Source: an uncultured Eubacteriales bacterium
Lineage (GTDB): Bacteria > Bacillota > Clostridia > Peptostreptococcales > Anaerovoracaceae
Direction of reading: 5' to 3'
Assembly (NCBI GenBank): GCA_902796965.1
Contig: CADBRA010000002.1
Coordinates: 1-54,960, forward strand
DNA length: 54,960 nt
The notes below the pieces were generated by a model. The model was not told the origin of the DNA. It was given only the letters and a program-made list of their open reading frames with translations, and made no database searches. Below are positions 1 to 8,126 of the stretch, piece by piece. The translations under genes were made by a program, and so were the position numbers. How positions within the stretch are numbered: position 1 is the first letter of the stretch; every line of letters starts with the position of its first letter.

Positions 1-10
1 GGGTCATTAG

Positions 11-86
11 TGGCAGGGGTAGATGGACTCGAACCATCGAATGACGGAGTCAAAGTCCGTTGCCTTAGCCCCTTGGCTATACCCCC
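11..86 (-). tRNA. tRNA-Gln(TTG)
   Basis: The minus strand folds as a full cloverleaf with acceptor GGGGGTA paired to TACCCCT (first pair G-T) and an encoded CCA end at 11-13. The 7-nt anticodon loop CTTTGAC gives anticodon TTG. It is the last visible gene of the tRNA operon. The operon terminator must lie before position 11, outside the window, so more tRNAs could follow. Confidence 0.95.
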
Positions 87-97
87 TTAAAAAAAAA

Positions 98-174
98 TGG
101 TGAGCCTGCAGAGATTCGAACTCTGGACACACGGCTTAGAAGGCCGTTGCTCTATCCAGCTGAGCTACAGGCCC
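98..174 (-). tRNA. tRNA-Arg(TCT)
   Basis: Cloverleaf on the minus strand: acceptor GGGCCTG with CAGGCTC, D-arm GTAGCTCAGCTGGATAGAGC, anticodon loop CTTCTAA giving TCT, T-loop GTTCGAATC, and encoded CCA at 98-100. It sits 11 nt upstream of tRNA-Gln in the same transcript. Confidence 0.95.
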
Positions 175-181
175 ATGTCAT

Positions 182-196
182 TATTGCGGAGCAATA
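182..196. repeat. TCC/GGA-loop palindrome copy (182)
   Basis: TATTGC-GGA-GCAATA between tRNA-Gly(TCC) and tRNA-Arg(TCT). Same plan (6-bp arms, 3-nt GGA/TCC loop) as the other copies, with an AT-richer stem. It could also act as a processing hairpin of the tRNA precursor. Confidence 0.55.
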
Positions 197-205
197 TAAA
201 AAATA

Positions 206-279
206 TGGAGCGGATGACGGGAATCGAACCCGTATCATCAGCTTGGAAGGCTGAGGTTTTACCACTAAACCACATCCGC
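206..279 (-). tRNA. tRNA-Gly(TCC)
   Basis: Cloverleaf on the minus strand: acceptor GCGGATG with CATCCGC, anticodon loop CTTCCAA giving TCC, T-loop GGTTCGATTCC and encoded CCA at 206-208. It reads GGA/GGG glycine codons. A 6-bp palindrome with a 3-nt loop (182-196) lies between it and tRNA-Arg. Confidence 0.95.
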
Positions 280-296
280 ATATTGTAATTTTAAAA

Positions 297-371
297 TGGA
301 GCGGAAGACGAGATTCGAACTCGCGACCCCCGCCTTGGCAAGGCGATGCTCTACCCCTGAGCCACTTCCGC
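297..371 (-). tRNA. tRNA-Gly(GCC)
   Basis: Cloverleaf on the minus strand: acceptor GCGGAAG with CTTCCGC, anticodon loop TTGCCAA giving GCC, T-loop GTTCGAATC and encoded CCA at 297-299. It reads GGC/GGU. Together with the adjacent tRNA-Gly(TCC) it covers all glycine codons. Confidence 0.95.
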
Positions 372-375
372 AAAA

Positions 376-460
376 TGGTGGAGGGAGATGGATTCGAACC
401 ATCGAAAGCTAAGCTAGCGGATTTACAGTCCGTCCCCTTTGGCCACTCGGGAATCCCTCC
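376..460 (-). tRNA. tRNA-Tyr(GTA)
   Basis: Class II tRNA on the minus strand: acceptor GGAGGGA with TCCCTCC, anticodon GTA in the loop CTGTAAA, a long variable arm between the anticodon and T stems as expected for bacterial tRNA-Tyr, and encoded CCA at 376-378. Only 4 nt separate it from tRNA-Gly(GCC). Confidence 0.95.
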
Positions 461-466
461 GTAAAA

Positions 467-541
467 TGGAGCTGGCGAAGAGAATCGAACTCCCAACCTG
501 CTGATTACAAATCAGCTGCTCTACCGTTGAGCCACGCCAGC
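467..541 (-). tRNA. tRNA-Thr(TGT)
   Basis: First gene of the tRNA operon. Acceptor GCTGGCG pairs with CGCCAGC, the anticodon loop TTTGTAA gives TGT, and CCA is encoded at 467-469. The proximal promoter's -10 box lies about 30 nt upstream. Confidence 0.95.
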
Positions 542-572
542 ACATTATCTGTTTATCTGTCGACCGTCATTT

Positions 573-601
573 AGTGTAACACATTCAGAGCTTTTTGTTA
601 A
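573..601 (-). promoter_or_regulatory. tRNA operon promoter P2 (proximal)
   Basis: On the minus strand TTAACA, a 17-nt spacer and TACACT match the sigma-A pattern 5/6 and 4/6. It is placed to start transcription about 25 nt before tRNA-Thr. Assigned from consensus and position only. Confidence 0.6.
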
Positions 602-680
602 GAGCTTTTTATCAGTCAAGAAAAAAGCAATCTTAAAACTCCTGTGTGTTTTCAACGCCTCTCGCGTTGCCGACTATTGC

Positions 681-709
681 ATTATACGATACAGATACAA
701 TGATGTCAA
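681..709 (-). promoter_or_regulatory. tRNA operon promoter P1, perfect consensus
   Basis: On the minus strand TTGACA, exactly 17 nt, then TATAAT: a perfect consensus sigma-A promoter. The -35 box begins 3 nt after the yigZ stop codon. With P2 it forms a tandem promoter pair typical of stable-RNA operons. The leader just downstream contains CAACGC-GAGAG-GCGTTG, a 6-bp stem-loop. Confidence 0.85.
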
Positions 710-711
710 CA

Positions 712-1344
712 CTAAATTTCACGTATTCCTTTTATTTTTTTAACGGCGATATTTTCATCTGCTGCTGCGCCGCGCGTCACATTTCTGATCATATCCATAA
801 CTGCACCTCGCTGATCCTCGGTACTCATGATTTCAAACGTGACATTTTCTCCATAAGAAATACCGCCTTCTGAAAAGCCGTTTTTCTTAACTTCGCGTTT
901 CATTTTTTCAAACGCCGTATAAGAAATATCGACAGTATATGAAAGCATATCCGTCACCTCGCATACGCCTGCTTTGTCAAGAGCTTCCTTGGCTACGCTT
1001 GTATATGCGCGCATGAGACCGCCTGTGCCAAGCTTTATTCCGCCAAAATACCTGGTCACTACTATTGCCGTATCAGTCAGATTTCGTCCTTCTATGACGT
1101 TCATAACCGGTATTCCGGAAGTTCCCTGAGGTTCACCGTCATCGCTCGCCCACCGCGTTGTGCCTTTTTCGCCAATCACGAAAGCAGGAACATTATGAGT
1201 TGCATCTTTGTGCTTTTCCCTTATCTCAGCTATGAAAGCATCAGCTTCCTCTCTGCTGGAAACTCTTTTCACGTATGCAATGAATTTTGATTTTTCTATC
1301 GTCTGCTCCGCAGACACATTCCTTGCGGGAACAAAATAACTCAT
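712..1344 (-). CDS. yigZ: YigZ/IMPACT family protein (UPF0029)
   Basis: 210 aa, normal for the YigZ/YvyE family. The N-terminal UPF0029 domain (about 15-125) carries the family signatures WASDDGEPQGTSG and VVTRYFGGIKLGTGGL. The C-terminal DUF1949 domain (about 140-195) has the ferredoxin-like fold known for this family. The eukaryotic relative IMPACT inhibits Gcn2; the bacterial role is not established. The ATG has GGAGC 8 nt upstream. It is the last gene of the topA operon, 23 nt after hflX, and ends 3 nt before the tRNA promoter. No oddities seen. Confidence 0.9.
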   Translation of the reverse strand: MSYFVPARNVSAEQTIEKSKFIAYVKRVSSREEADAFIAEIREKHKDATHNVPAFVIGEKGTTRWASDDGEPQGTSGIPVMNVIEGRNLTDTAIVVTRYFGGIKLGTGGLMRAYTSVAKEALDKAGVCEVTDMLSYTVDISYTAFEKMKREVKKNGFSEGGISYGENVTFEIMSTEDQRGAVMDMIRNVTRGAAADENIAVKKIKGIREI

Positions 1345-1367
1345 AAACAGCTCCGCTCTGCATTAAA

Positions 1368-2651
1368 TTAAATAAAATACTGCTTAAGTCTCTGATAATC
1401 AGCTGACGAAAGCATCACTCTGAAATACGTGCCTTCTGCTCTGTAATCCATCTCCGACACAGCGCATTTCTCACATAGATATGACGCAATATTCCCCCTG
1501 TCATAAGGAATTACAAGCTCAGCTTCTTTTTCGTCAGAAAAAAGCTTTTCCTCAATAATGTTTCTGAGCTTATCGATGCCGGTGCGGTATTTTGCCGATA
1601 TAAAAACAGACTCATATGGAGAGTCAGTCACGATCTTTTCAGGAGCATCGATAAGATCGGTTTTATTGAAGAGGTTTATGCGCGGAATGTCATCAGCGCC
1701 TATTTCTTTGAGAAGTCTGTCTGTGACATCCATTTTGAACTGAAAGTCCTTATCTGAAATATCAGTGACATTTAGGATAAGATCAGCATAAAGAGCTTCC
1801 TCAAGTGTTCCTTTGAACGCCTCCACCAGTGTGTGAGGCAGTCTGCTCACAAAACCGACAGTATCGGTAAGTATGAATTCTCTGTTCTTCCCAAGATCTA
1901 TGCGCCTGTTCGAAGTATCGAGTGTCGCGAAGAGCATATCCTTTTCGAATACCTCGTTTCCCGCTGTTTCGTTCATTCCGAGCATCATGTTCATAACTGC
2001 CGATTTGCCCGCGTTTGTATATCCGACGAGCGCAGCTGTCGGAATGTCAGATTTTTCTCTCTTTTTGCGCGTCAGGTCACGCGATTTTTCAGCATCTTTA
2101 AGTTCGCGGCGTATATCGTCTATGCGCGACTGGATGTGCCGTCTGTCAGTCTCGAGCTTCTTTTCGCCGGGACCTCTCGTTCCAATGCCGCCTCCCGTTC
2201 TGGAAAGCGCGCCTCCGAATCCTGTGAGCCTCGGGAGTCTGTACTGAAGCTGCGCGAGCTCGACTTGAAGTTTTCCAACAGATGAAGCTGCTCTTGAAGC
2301 GAAAATATCAAGTATGAGAACTGTTCTGTCTATTATGGACACTCCGGTAGCGTCCTCGAGATTTCTGATCTGCACACCCGAGAGCTCATTGTTGAATATT
2401 ACTGAATCTGCTTCAAGAGCTCTGCACATTTCAGTGAGTTCCTCGACTTTGCCTTTTCCTATAAATGTAGCGCTCTCTGGTTTTTCGCGGCTTTGTTCCA
2501 TTACTCCAAGCACTTCTGCGCCCGCGGAGCAGGCGAGATTTTCAAGTTCTGTCATGGAATCCGAAATATCTTCGCCGAAGCTTACGCCCATCAATATCGC
2601 TCTGGATTTCTTCTCAGAAACTGTTTCATTATTTTCGTTGAATTCTATCAT
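1368..2651 (-). CDS. hflX: ribosome-associated GTPase HflX
   Basis: 427 aa, full length. The N-terminal HflX domain (about 15-190) includes the glycine-rich family signature GGGIGTRGPGEKKLE (153-167). The G domain follows with G1 GYTNAGKS (210-217), G3 DTVGF (263-267) and G4 NKTD (329-332). HflX splits or rescues stalled or heat-damaged 70S ribosomes in the cytoplasm. SD AAGGAAAG lies upstream of the ATG. It follows hslU after a 162-nt gap that contains a strong hairpin, so its expression may be partly uncoupled from hslVU. Confidence 0.95.
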   Translation of the reverse strand: MIEFNENNETVSEKKSRAILMGVSFGEDISDSMTELENLACSAGAEVLGVMEQSREKPESATFIGKGKVEELTEMCRALEADSVIFNNELSGVQIRNLEDATGVSIIDRTVLILDIFASRAASSVGKLQVELAQLQYRLPRLTGFGGALSRTGGGIGTRGPGEKKLETDRRHIQSRIDDIRRELKDAEKSRDLTRKKREKSDIPTAALVGYTNAGKSAVMNMMLGMNETAGNEVFEKDMLFATLDTSNRRIDLGKNREFILTDTVGFVSRLPHTLVEAFKGTLEEALYADLILNVTDISDKDFQFKMDVTDRLLKEIGADDIPRINLFNKTDLIDAPEKIVTDSPYESVFISAKYRTGIDKLRNIIEEKLFSDEKEAELVIPYDRGNIASYLCEKCAVSEMDYRAEGTYFRVMLSSADYQRLKQYFI

Positions 2652-2703
2652 GGTCGTCTTTCCTTCTGGCCTCAGACATCTTTTTCAGCGGCAGCGCGCC
2701 GGA

Positions 2704-2740
2704 ATACCGGCCGCTGACAGTAGTCAGGAGCGGCCGGTAT
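2704..2740. other. strong GC-rich hairpin between hslU and hflX
   Basis: A 12-bp perfect inverted repeat, ATACCGGCCGCT and its complement, with three further inner pairs (GAC/GTC) around AGTA and a 3-nt bulge. Neither side has a T-run, so it is not a standard intrinsic terminator. Possible roles are RNA processing, stability or partial polarity within the operon. Confidence 0.7.
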
Positions 2741-2813
2741 GTACGCGGAGCGTTCATCGGGCGCATATTTTATTTAACTATCAGGCAGTGTGACGATCTG
2801 CGCATATCCCGGA

Positions 2814-4265
2814 CTACAGCAGGTACTTGTCCAGATCGTAAGGGCTTACCTTGTCTTCGAACTTTTTAAGCACGTATTCCTTGTCTATAGTGACTGTTTT
2901 CATTTCAGGATCAGGGAGATCAAATGAGATGTCTTCAAGAAGTTTTTCCATTACAGTATGAAGCCTTCTTGCCCCGATGTTTTCGTTCGTTTCATTTGAA
3001 ATATACGCGATTTCAGCGATCTCGTCGACGGCGTCGTCAGTGAACTCAAGATCGCAGCCCTCTGTGGCGAGGAGCATCTTGTGCTGCTTAATCAGCGCGT
3101 TCTTAGGGACTGTGAGAATGTTTCTGAGATCTTCCTGAGTGAGATTGCTGAGTTCAACCCTGATCGGGAATCTGCCCTGAAGTTCAGGTATGAGATCTGT
3201 CGGTTTTGAAACGTGGAACGCACCCGCACCAATGAACAGCATGTGATCTGTCTTTACAGGGCCATATTTCGTATTGACAACGCTACCTTCTACAATAGGC
3301 AGGATGTCACGCTGTACGCCTTCGCGTGATACTCCAGGGCCATGGCCGTATGAGCTGTCGTCAGCTATCTTGTCTATTTCGTCGATGAATACTATGCCGT
3401 TCTGTTCGGCGTTTTCGATTGCGTCAGATGTGACCTGATCCATATCGAGCAGCTTCTGAGCTTCCTGGTCTCTCAGGATCTTTCTGGCATCCTTGACCTT
3501 TACTCTTCTCTTCTTTGTGCGCGGAGGAACTGCGCCGCCGAATATATTGCCGATACTGATGCTCATGCTCTCATTGCCGCCTACGTCGATCGTGTTAGCA
3601 GTATTGTCCACAACGTCGATATCTATCATCTGCTCTTCGAGGAGCCCGTCCCTGAGCTGCTGTCTCACCTGCTCTCTCGCGAGCTGATTGCTGTTGTCGT
3701 CGTCATTTTTAGTTTCGGTCTGCTGAGGCTGCGGCTGATTCTGCTGAGGAATGTACTGCCCCATTCCAGGTATGTTGGAGATAAAGGCCCACGGATTGTT
3801 CTGCTGAGGCTGCGGAACGCTGCTCGCCGGTTCCTTCTGTGCGCCCGGAATCATCGCATCGACGATGAGGTCTTCCACAATCTTGTCTGCCATTTCGTAT
3901 TTTTCAGCCATCTTTGTCTGTTTTGTGAGATGGATGGAAGCTTCAACAAGATCTCTTATGATGGAATCGACATCTCGTCCGACGTAGCCGACCTCTGTAA
4001 ACTTTGTTGCCTCGACCTTCACGAACGGGGCCTTCATGATCTTTGCGAGACGTCTCGCGATCTCAGTTTTTCCGCATCCCGTAGGCCCTATCATGAGAAT
4101 GTTTTTTGGCGTGATCTCTTCCTTCATGTCGTCAGGAAGCTGATTTCTCCTGTGTCTGTTTCTAAGTGCTATCGCCACAGATTTTTTTGCGCTTTCCTGA
4201 CCGATTATATATTTATCAAGTTCTTCTACGATTTCACGCGGAGTCATGCTTGCTATTTCGCTCAT
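2814..4265 (-). CDS. hslU: HslU (ClpY) ATPase of the HslUV protease
   Basis: 483 aa. AAA+ unfoldase that feeds substrates to HslV. Walker A GPTGCGKT is at 60-67, Walker B IVFIDEID at 291-298, and the sensor and C-terminal AAA small domain end in the expected short hydrophobic tail (DLDKYLL) that docks in HslV. The intermediate I domain holds a Pro/Gln/Asn-rich segment at about 147-182 that I do not associate with the usual family sequence (commonly about 440-470 aa). It lies 15 nt after hslV in the topA operon. CodY, which follows hslU in many Bacillota, is absent here; hflX follows instead. Confidence 0.96.
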   Translation of the reverse strand: MSEIASMTPREIVEELDKYIIGQESAKKSVAIALRNRHRRNQLPDDMKEEITPKNILMIGPTGCGKTEIARRLAKIMKAPFVKVEATKFTEVGYVGRDVDSIIRDLVEASIHLTKQTKMAEKYEMADKIVEDLIVDAMIPGAQKEPASSVPQPQQNNPWAFISNIPGMGQYIPQQNQPQPQQTETKNDDDNSNQLAREQVRQQLRDGLLEEQMIDIDVVDNTANTIDVGGNESMSISIGNIFGGAVPPRTKKRRVKVKDARKILRDQEAQKLLDMDQVTSDAIENAEQNGIVFIDEIDKIADDSSYGHGPGVSREGVQRDILPIVEGSVVNTKYGPVKTDHMLFIGAGAFHVSKPTDLIPELQGRFPIRVELSNLTQEDLRNILTVPKNALIKQHKMLLATEGCDLEFTDDAVDEIAEIAYISNETNENIGARRLHTVMEKLLEDISFDLPDPEMKTVTIDKEYVLKKFEDKVSPYDLDKYLL

Positions 4266-4280
4266 TTATATATACGCCTC

Positions 4281-4829
4281 CTAAAGTTTTTCAACTGATA
4301 CGTTCGTATTCGTATAAACGCAGATGGACGAAGCGATTCTGAGCGATTCGCGCACGATCTCCTCTGCCGACATATCCGTATGATTATAAAGTGCATTTGC
4401 CGCGGCATATGCAAAGTTTCCGCCGGAGCCGATTGCGACAAAGTCCTCGTCAGGAACGATGACTTCACCATTACCTGAAATCACGAGCAGTTCTTCTTTG
4501 TCGCCTACTATCATGAGCGCTTCGAGACTTCTCATGCCTCTGTCCGAACGCCACATCTGTGCAAGCGCTACAGCTGCTCTTCTGAGATTTCCCGAATGTT
4601 CCTCCAGCTTTTTTTCAAACATCTCTGTCAGTGAAAAAGCATCGGCTACCGAACCTGCAAATCCTGTTACGACAGAATTCTTGTAGATTTTTCTTACTTT
4701 TTTTGCTGACGCTTTCATTATCGTCGATTCGCCCATCGTAACCTGCCCGTCTCCGCCGATGCATACTTCACCGTTGCGTCTGACAGCACATATTGTGGTA
4801 GCGTGAAATTCTATTTTGCCTTTAGCCAC
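4281..4829 (-). CDS. hslV: HslV (ClpQ) protease subunit
   Basis: Threonine protease of the proteasome beta-subunit family that forms the HslUV chamber. HATTI near the N terminus matches the processing site; the first Thr (T11 with this start) is the expected nucleophile. GGDGQVT and GSGGNFA are family motifs. I choose a GTG start at 4829 because GGAGG lies 5 nt before it; the in-frame ATG at 4841 overlaps that SD (ATGGAGG) and has none of its own. That gives 182 aa with a 10-residue propeptide. It follows topA by 23 nt. Confidence 0.93.
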   Translation of the reverse strand: MAKGKIEFHATTICAVRRNGEVCIGGDGQVTMGESTIMKASAKKVRKIYKNSVVTGFAGSVADAFSLTEMFEKKLEEHSGNLRRAAVALAQMWRSDRGMRSLEALMIVGDKEELLVISGNGEVIVPDEDFVAIGSGGNFAYAAANALYNHTDMSAEEIVRESLRIASSICVYTNTNVSVEKL

Positions 4830-4852
4830 TTTTTCCTCCATAGCAGTTAAAA

Positions 4853-7021
4853 TTATTCCGCTTGTTCTTTCAGATCATTTTCTGATCTTTCTTCTACCTG
4901 TTCTTTATATCTGCATTTCTCATTTGAACAGATGTACATATGACTGCGCCCGTTCCTTTCCAGCATAATGGATCCGCATTCAGGGCACTTTCTGTTTACC
5001 GGTTTGTCAAAATAGTAGGTATCACAGTCAGGATAACCCTCACAGCGGTAATATGTCATGCCTTTCCTGCTCTGAAGCCTCAGTATATCCTTTCCGCATT
5101 TAGGGCACTTCACACCTGTCGGATATTTAATTGATTCAGTGTATTTGCAGTCAGGATATCCCGTGCACGCGATGAACTTTCCAAACCGCCCGTGTTTTAT
5201 AACGAGAGGCCTGCCGCACTCAGGACAGTCACGCCCAGCAGGCTCATCCTCGATGACGATTTTTTCGATGGATTTATCGGCATTTTCAAGATCCTTTTCG
5301 AATCCGCCGTAAAAATCCGAAACAACGCTGTGCCAGTCAACACCGTCTTCCTCTATGGAATCCAGCCTTTTTTCCATCTCTGCTGTAAAACCGGCATTAA
5401 CAATATCGCTGAAATACGTGTCCATGAGATCTGCGACCTGCATGCCGATCTGCTGAGGAACAAGAGCCTTTTTCTCTTTTTTGACATATCTTCTCTCTGA
5501 AAGTGTGGCCACGATAGGGGCGTATGTGCTCGGGCGACCGATTCCTTTTTCTTCAAGTTCCTTGATAAGAGATGCTTCCGTGTAACGCGGAGGAGGTGAT
5601 GTAAAATGCTGTTCTTTTGAAGGATTCTCAGCTGCCTTTGAAAGTGAAAGGATCTCTCCGTCGGTCAAATCAGGAAGTTTTTTCCTTTTTTTATCTTTTG
5701 ACGAAGTTCCCGCAACTTTAATAAATCCGTCAAATTTGAGCGTTGAGCCGGATGCTTTAAAAATATATCCGCCGTTTTCGATTTCTGCACTTGACGAATC
5801 ATACAGGGCGTTAGCCATGCGGCTTGCTGTAAATCTGCGCCATATGAGATTATAAAGTTTAAACTGATCAGAAGTCAGAGAATCTTTTATATCATCTGGT
5901 CTGAGCCAGGGATCACTAGGCCTTATGGCCTCGTGAGCATCCTGCACACCTTTGCTCTTGTTGATATATACATTAGTTCCCAGATATTCAGGACCGTAAT
6001 CATCAGAAATTAATTTTCTGACTGCTGTATCTGCTTCTTCAGATATTCTCACGCTGTCGGTACGCATGTAAGTGATAAGTCCGACAATGCCTCTGCCTTT
6101 TATATCGATGCCTTCGTAAAGCTGCTGTGCTATCTGCATCGTCTTTCTTGCGTTAAAGTTGAGACTTCCTGATGCCGATTGCTGCATCGTGCTCGTTCTG
6201 AACGGATCTTGAGGCTTGACGCGCGTCTCTTTTTTCTCATTTTTTATGACTTTATAGTCGCCTTTTTCAAGATCATCCAGTATTTTTGCAGCAGCAGCCG
6301 CGTCCTCAATCCTGATTTTTTCATTTTGATATTTTACGAGTTCTCCCGTAAATTTCGTTCTGCTTTTTATGAATTCAGCCGATACAGTCCAGTATTCCTC
6401 GGGATTAAACGCATTTATCTCTTTTTCGCGGTCTACTATTATCTTGAGCGCTGCTGATTGTACGCGTCCTGCGCTCAGTCCTTTTCTGACCTTTCTCCAG
6501 AGCAGAGGACTTATCTGGTATCCCACCAATCTGTCGAGGATACGGCGCGCCTGCTGGGCGTCTATCAAATTTATATCGAGTTTTCTCGGATTTTTTATCG
6601 CCTCTTTTACAGCGTTTTTTGTAATCTCATGAAACTCGACACGGCACGGCTCATCCATTCCAATTCCGAGAAGATATGCAATATGCCATGAAATCGCTTC
6701 GCCTTCACGGTCAGGGTCTGTCGCAAGAAGTATCTTTGAAGCGTTTTTCGATTCTTTTTTCAGCATCTTGATTATGTCGCCTTTACCCCTGATATTGATA
6801 TACCTAGGTTCGAAGTTGTTTTTCGTGTCGATAGCAAGCGTGCTCTTGGGAAGATCTCGCACATGTCCTACAGAAGCCACAACCTTGTAACGGCTTCCGA
6901 GCATCCTGCCAATAGTCTTGGCCTTCGACGGTGATTCCACTATCACAAGTATCCTGGATTTATTCTTTGTTGATTTACTCTTTTTCGTTTTACTGCTTGT
7001 TGATTTATTGCTGCCAGCCAT
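4853..7021 (-). CDS. topA: DNA topoisomerase I
   Basis: 722 aa, type IA topoisomerase relaxing negative supercoils. The Toprim domain begins at ILVIVESPSKAKTIG (about 24-38) with acidic DPDREGE (102-108). The catalytic Tyr is Y318 in GLITYMRTDS. Three C4 zinc ribbons close the protein: CPECG...CTGYPDC, CPKCG...CEGYPDC and CPECG...CSNEKC. A Lys/Ser-rich N-terminal tail (1-22) precedes the Toprim fold. SD GGAAGG. First gene of its operon, from a promoter that overlaps the end of dprA. Confidence 0.97.
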   Translation of the reverse strand: MAGSNKSTSSKTKKSKSTKNKSRILVIVESPSKAKTIGRMLGSRYKVVASVGHVRDLPKSTLAIDTKNNFEPRYINIRGKGDIIKMLKKESKNASKILLATDPDREGEAISWHIAYLLGIGMDEPCRVEFHEITKNAVKEAIKNPRKLDINLIDAQQARRILDRLVGYQISPLLWRKVRKGLSAGRVQSAALKIIVDREKEINAFNPEEYWTVSAEFIKSRTKFTGELVKYQNEKIRIEDAAAAAKILDDLEKGDYKVIKNEKKETRVKPQDPFRTSTMQQSASGSLNFNARKTMQIAQQLYEGIDIKGRGIVGLITYMRTDSVRISEEADTAVRKLISDDYGPEYLGTNVYINKSKGVQDAHEAIRPSDPWLRPDDIKDSLTSDQFKLYNLIWRRFTASRMANALYDSSSAEIENGGYIFKASGSTLKFDGFIKVAGTSSKDKKRKKLPDLTDGEILSLSKAAENPSKEQHFTSPPPRYTEASLIKELEEKGIGRPSTYAPIVATLSERRYVKKEKKALVPQQIGMQVADLMDTYFSDIVNAGFTAEMEKRLDSIEEDGVDWHSVVSDFYGGFEKDLENADKSIEKIVIEDEPAGRDCPECGRPLVIKHGRFGKFIACTGYPDCKYTESIKYPTGVKCPKCGKDILRLQSRKGMTYYRCEGYPDCDTYYFDKPVNRKCPECGSIMLERNGRSHMYICSNEKCRYKEQVEERSENDLKEQAE

Positions 7022-7057
7022 AATATGCCTTCCGTTTTTTCACTGTAAAGACAAAAT

Positions 7058-7073
7058 ACGGGCATACGCCCGT
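7058..7073 (-). other. hairpin in the topA leader (weak terminator or attenuator)
   Basis: On the minus strand ACGGGC-GTAT-GCCCGT is followed by ATTTTGTCTTT. The 6-bp stem with a broken T-run could end dprA transcripts in part. It also lies about 27 nt inside the leader made from the topA promoter, so it could attenuate that operon as well. Confidence 0.45.
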
Positions 7074-7105
7074 CATATACTGTTTTTTGGTTCTCATTTC
7101 CGATT

Positions 7106-7134
7106 ATTATATTGTCATTAACTTTACTTTGCAA
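7106..7134 (-). promoter_or_regulatory. topA operon promoter
   Basis: Minus strand TTGCAA, 17 nt, TATAAT. The -35 box lies within the last codons of dprA (dprA ends at 7124). The expected start is near 7099, giving a leader of about 78 nt to the topA ATG. Confidence 0.7.
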
Positions 7135-8044
7135 TATATAGTTTGCCGAGACTGGTTACAATAAACCCTTTGATTTCAAGGAGTGCAGCCGCTGCATTTA
7201 TTTCTGAAATTTTTCTGCCCGTCCTCGCTGCAGCATAATTGAGGCTTATTTCGCCGTCTGCTCTGACGAGATTGAGCAGCCTTTTTTCTTCCGGACTGAG
7301 CCCGCTCAAATCAATTTCATCATCATCGTGCTGTGTGATTCCAAGTTCTTCAAGAATATCTGCAATTCCCGCGACTATGCCTGCTCCATCCTGTATGAGC
7401 TTGTTGCACCCTATGCCGTTTATGCTTGACATATTGTATGGCACAGCCATAACTGTTCTGCCCTGGTCCGCAGCGCGTTCCGCAGTTATGAGAGATCCGC
7501 TCGCAATGCCGGCTTCTGTGACAACTGTCAGTATGCTGAGCCCGCTGATTATCCTGTTGCGCTGTGCAAAGTAAGCCGGAAGAGGTATTATCCCCGGCTC
7601 GTGTTCAGATACTATAAGACCTCCGTTCTCCAGAATCGAGTCGTATATCGCTCTGTTCCTCTTCGGATAGCAGACATCAGGGCCAGAACCGAGGACTGCT
7701 ATCGTACGTCCGTTAACGCTTAGCGCTCCCTTATGAGCTTCCGAATCACAGCCGTACGCAAGACCGCTGACCGTAACAATTCCGTGTCCGGCAAGCTTTC
7801 TGCCAATATTGAAGGCTGCCCATCTGCCGTACTGCGACGCTTTTCTCGCTCCTACGACAGCAGCGGATCGCCTGTTAAGAAGTGATATATCACCAATGCA
7901 ATAAAGCGTTTCAGGCGCATCGCGTCCAGTCTCTCTTAAAAGTGACGAGTAACTGCTGCTGTTTTTTTTAATTTCCACTACGCCGGATAACATAGATCCT
8001 GAGTTGATCTTTCCGCCCCTGCTGTCAATTTCACTATTGCTCAT
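7124..8044 (-). CDS. dprA: DNA-protecting protein DprA
   Basis: 306 aa. The Rossmann-like DNA-processing A domain shows AAVVGARKAS, SGLAYGCDSEAH, AVLGSGPDVCYP and the core FAQRNRIISGLS. A C-terminal winged-helix segment (about 240-300) follows. DprA loads RecA on incoming ssDNA in natural transformation. The ATG at 8044 is chosen because AGGAAGG lies 7 nt upstream; the frame is open further upstream but without an SD. It lacks the N-terminal SAM domain found in longer homologues. It lies downstream of comM, another transformation-associated gene. Confidence 0.93.
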   Translation of the reverse strand: MSNSEIDSRGGKINSGSMLSGVVEIKKNSSSYSSLLRETGRDAPETLYCIGDISLLNRRSAAVVGARKASQYGRWAAFNIGRKLAGHGIVTVSGLAYGCDSEAHKGALSVNGRTIAVLGSGPDVCYPKRNRAIYDSILENGGLIVSEHEPGIIPLPAYFAQRNRIISGLSILTVVTEAGIASGSLITAERAADQGRTVMAVPYNMSSINGIGCNKLIQDGAGIVAGIADILEELGITQHDDDEIDLSGLSPEEKRLLNLVRADGEISLNYAAARTGRKISEINAAAALLEIKGFIVTSLGKLYIAK

Positions 8045-8126
8045 ATATGCCTTCCTAACCTGTACAATGCGCAGCTGCGATTCATGATAATGCTCCTCAT
8101 CATCCTGTATGCTGTACGTTTTTTTA

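Noticed and set aside
1351..1362. AGCTCCGCT upstream of yigZ as a repeat copy
   Set aside because: Only a 3-bp stem, and it overlaps the yigZ ribosome binding site.
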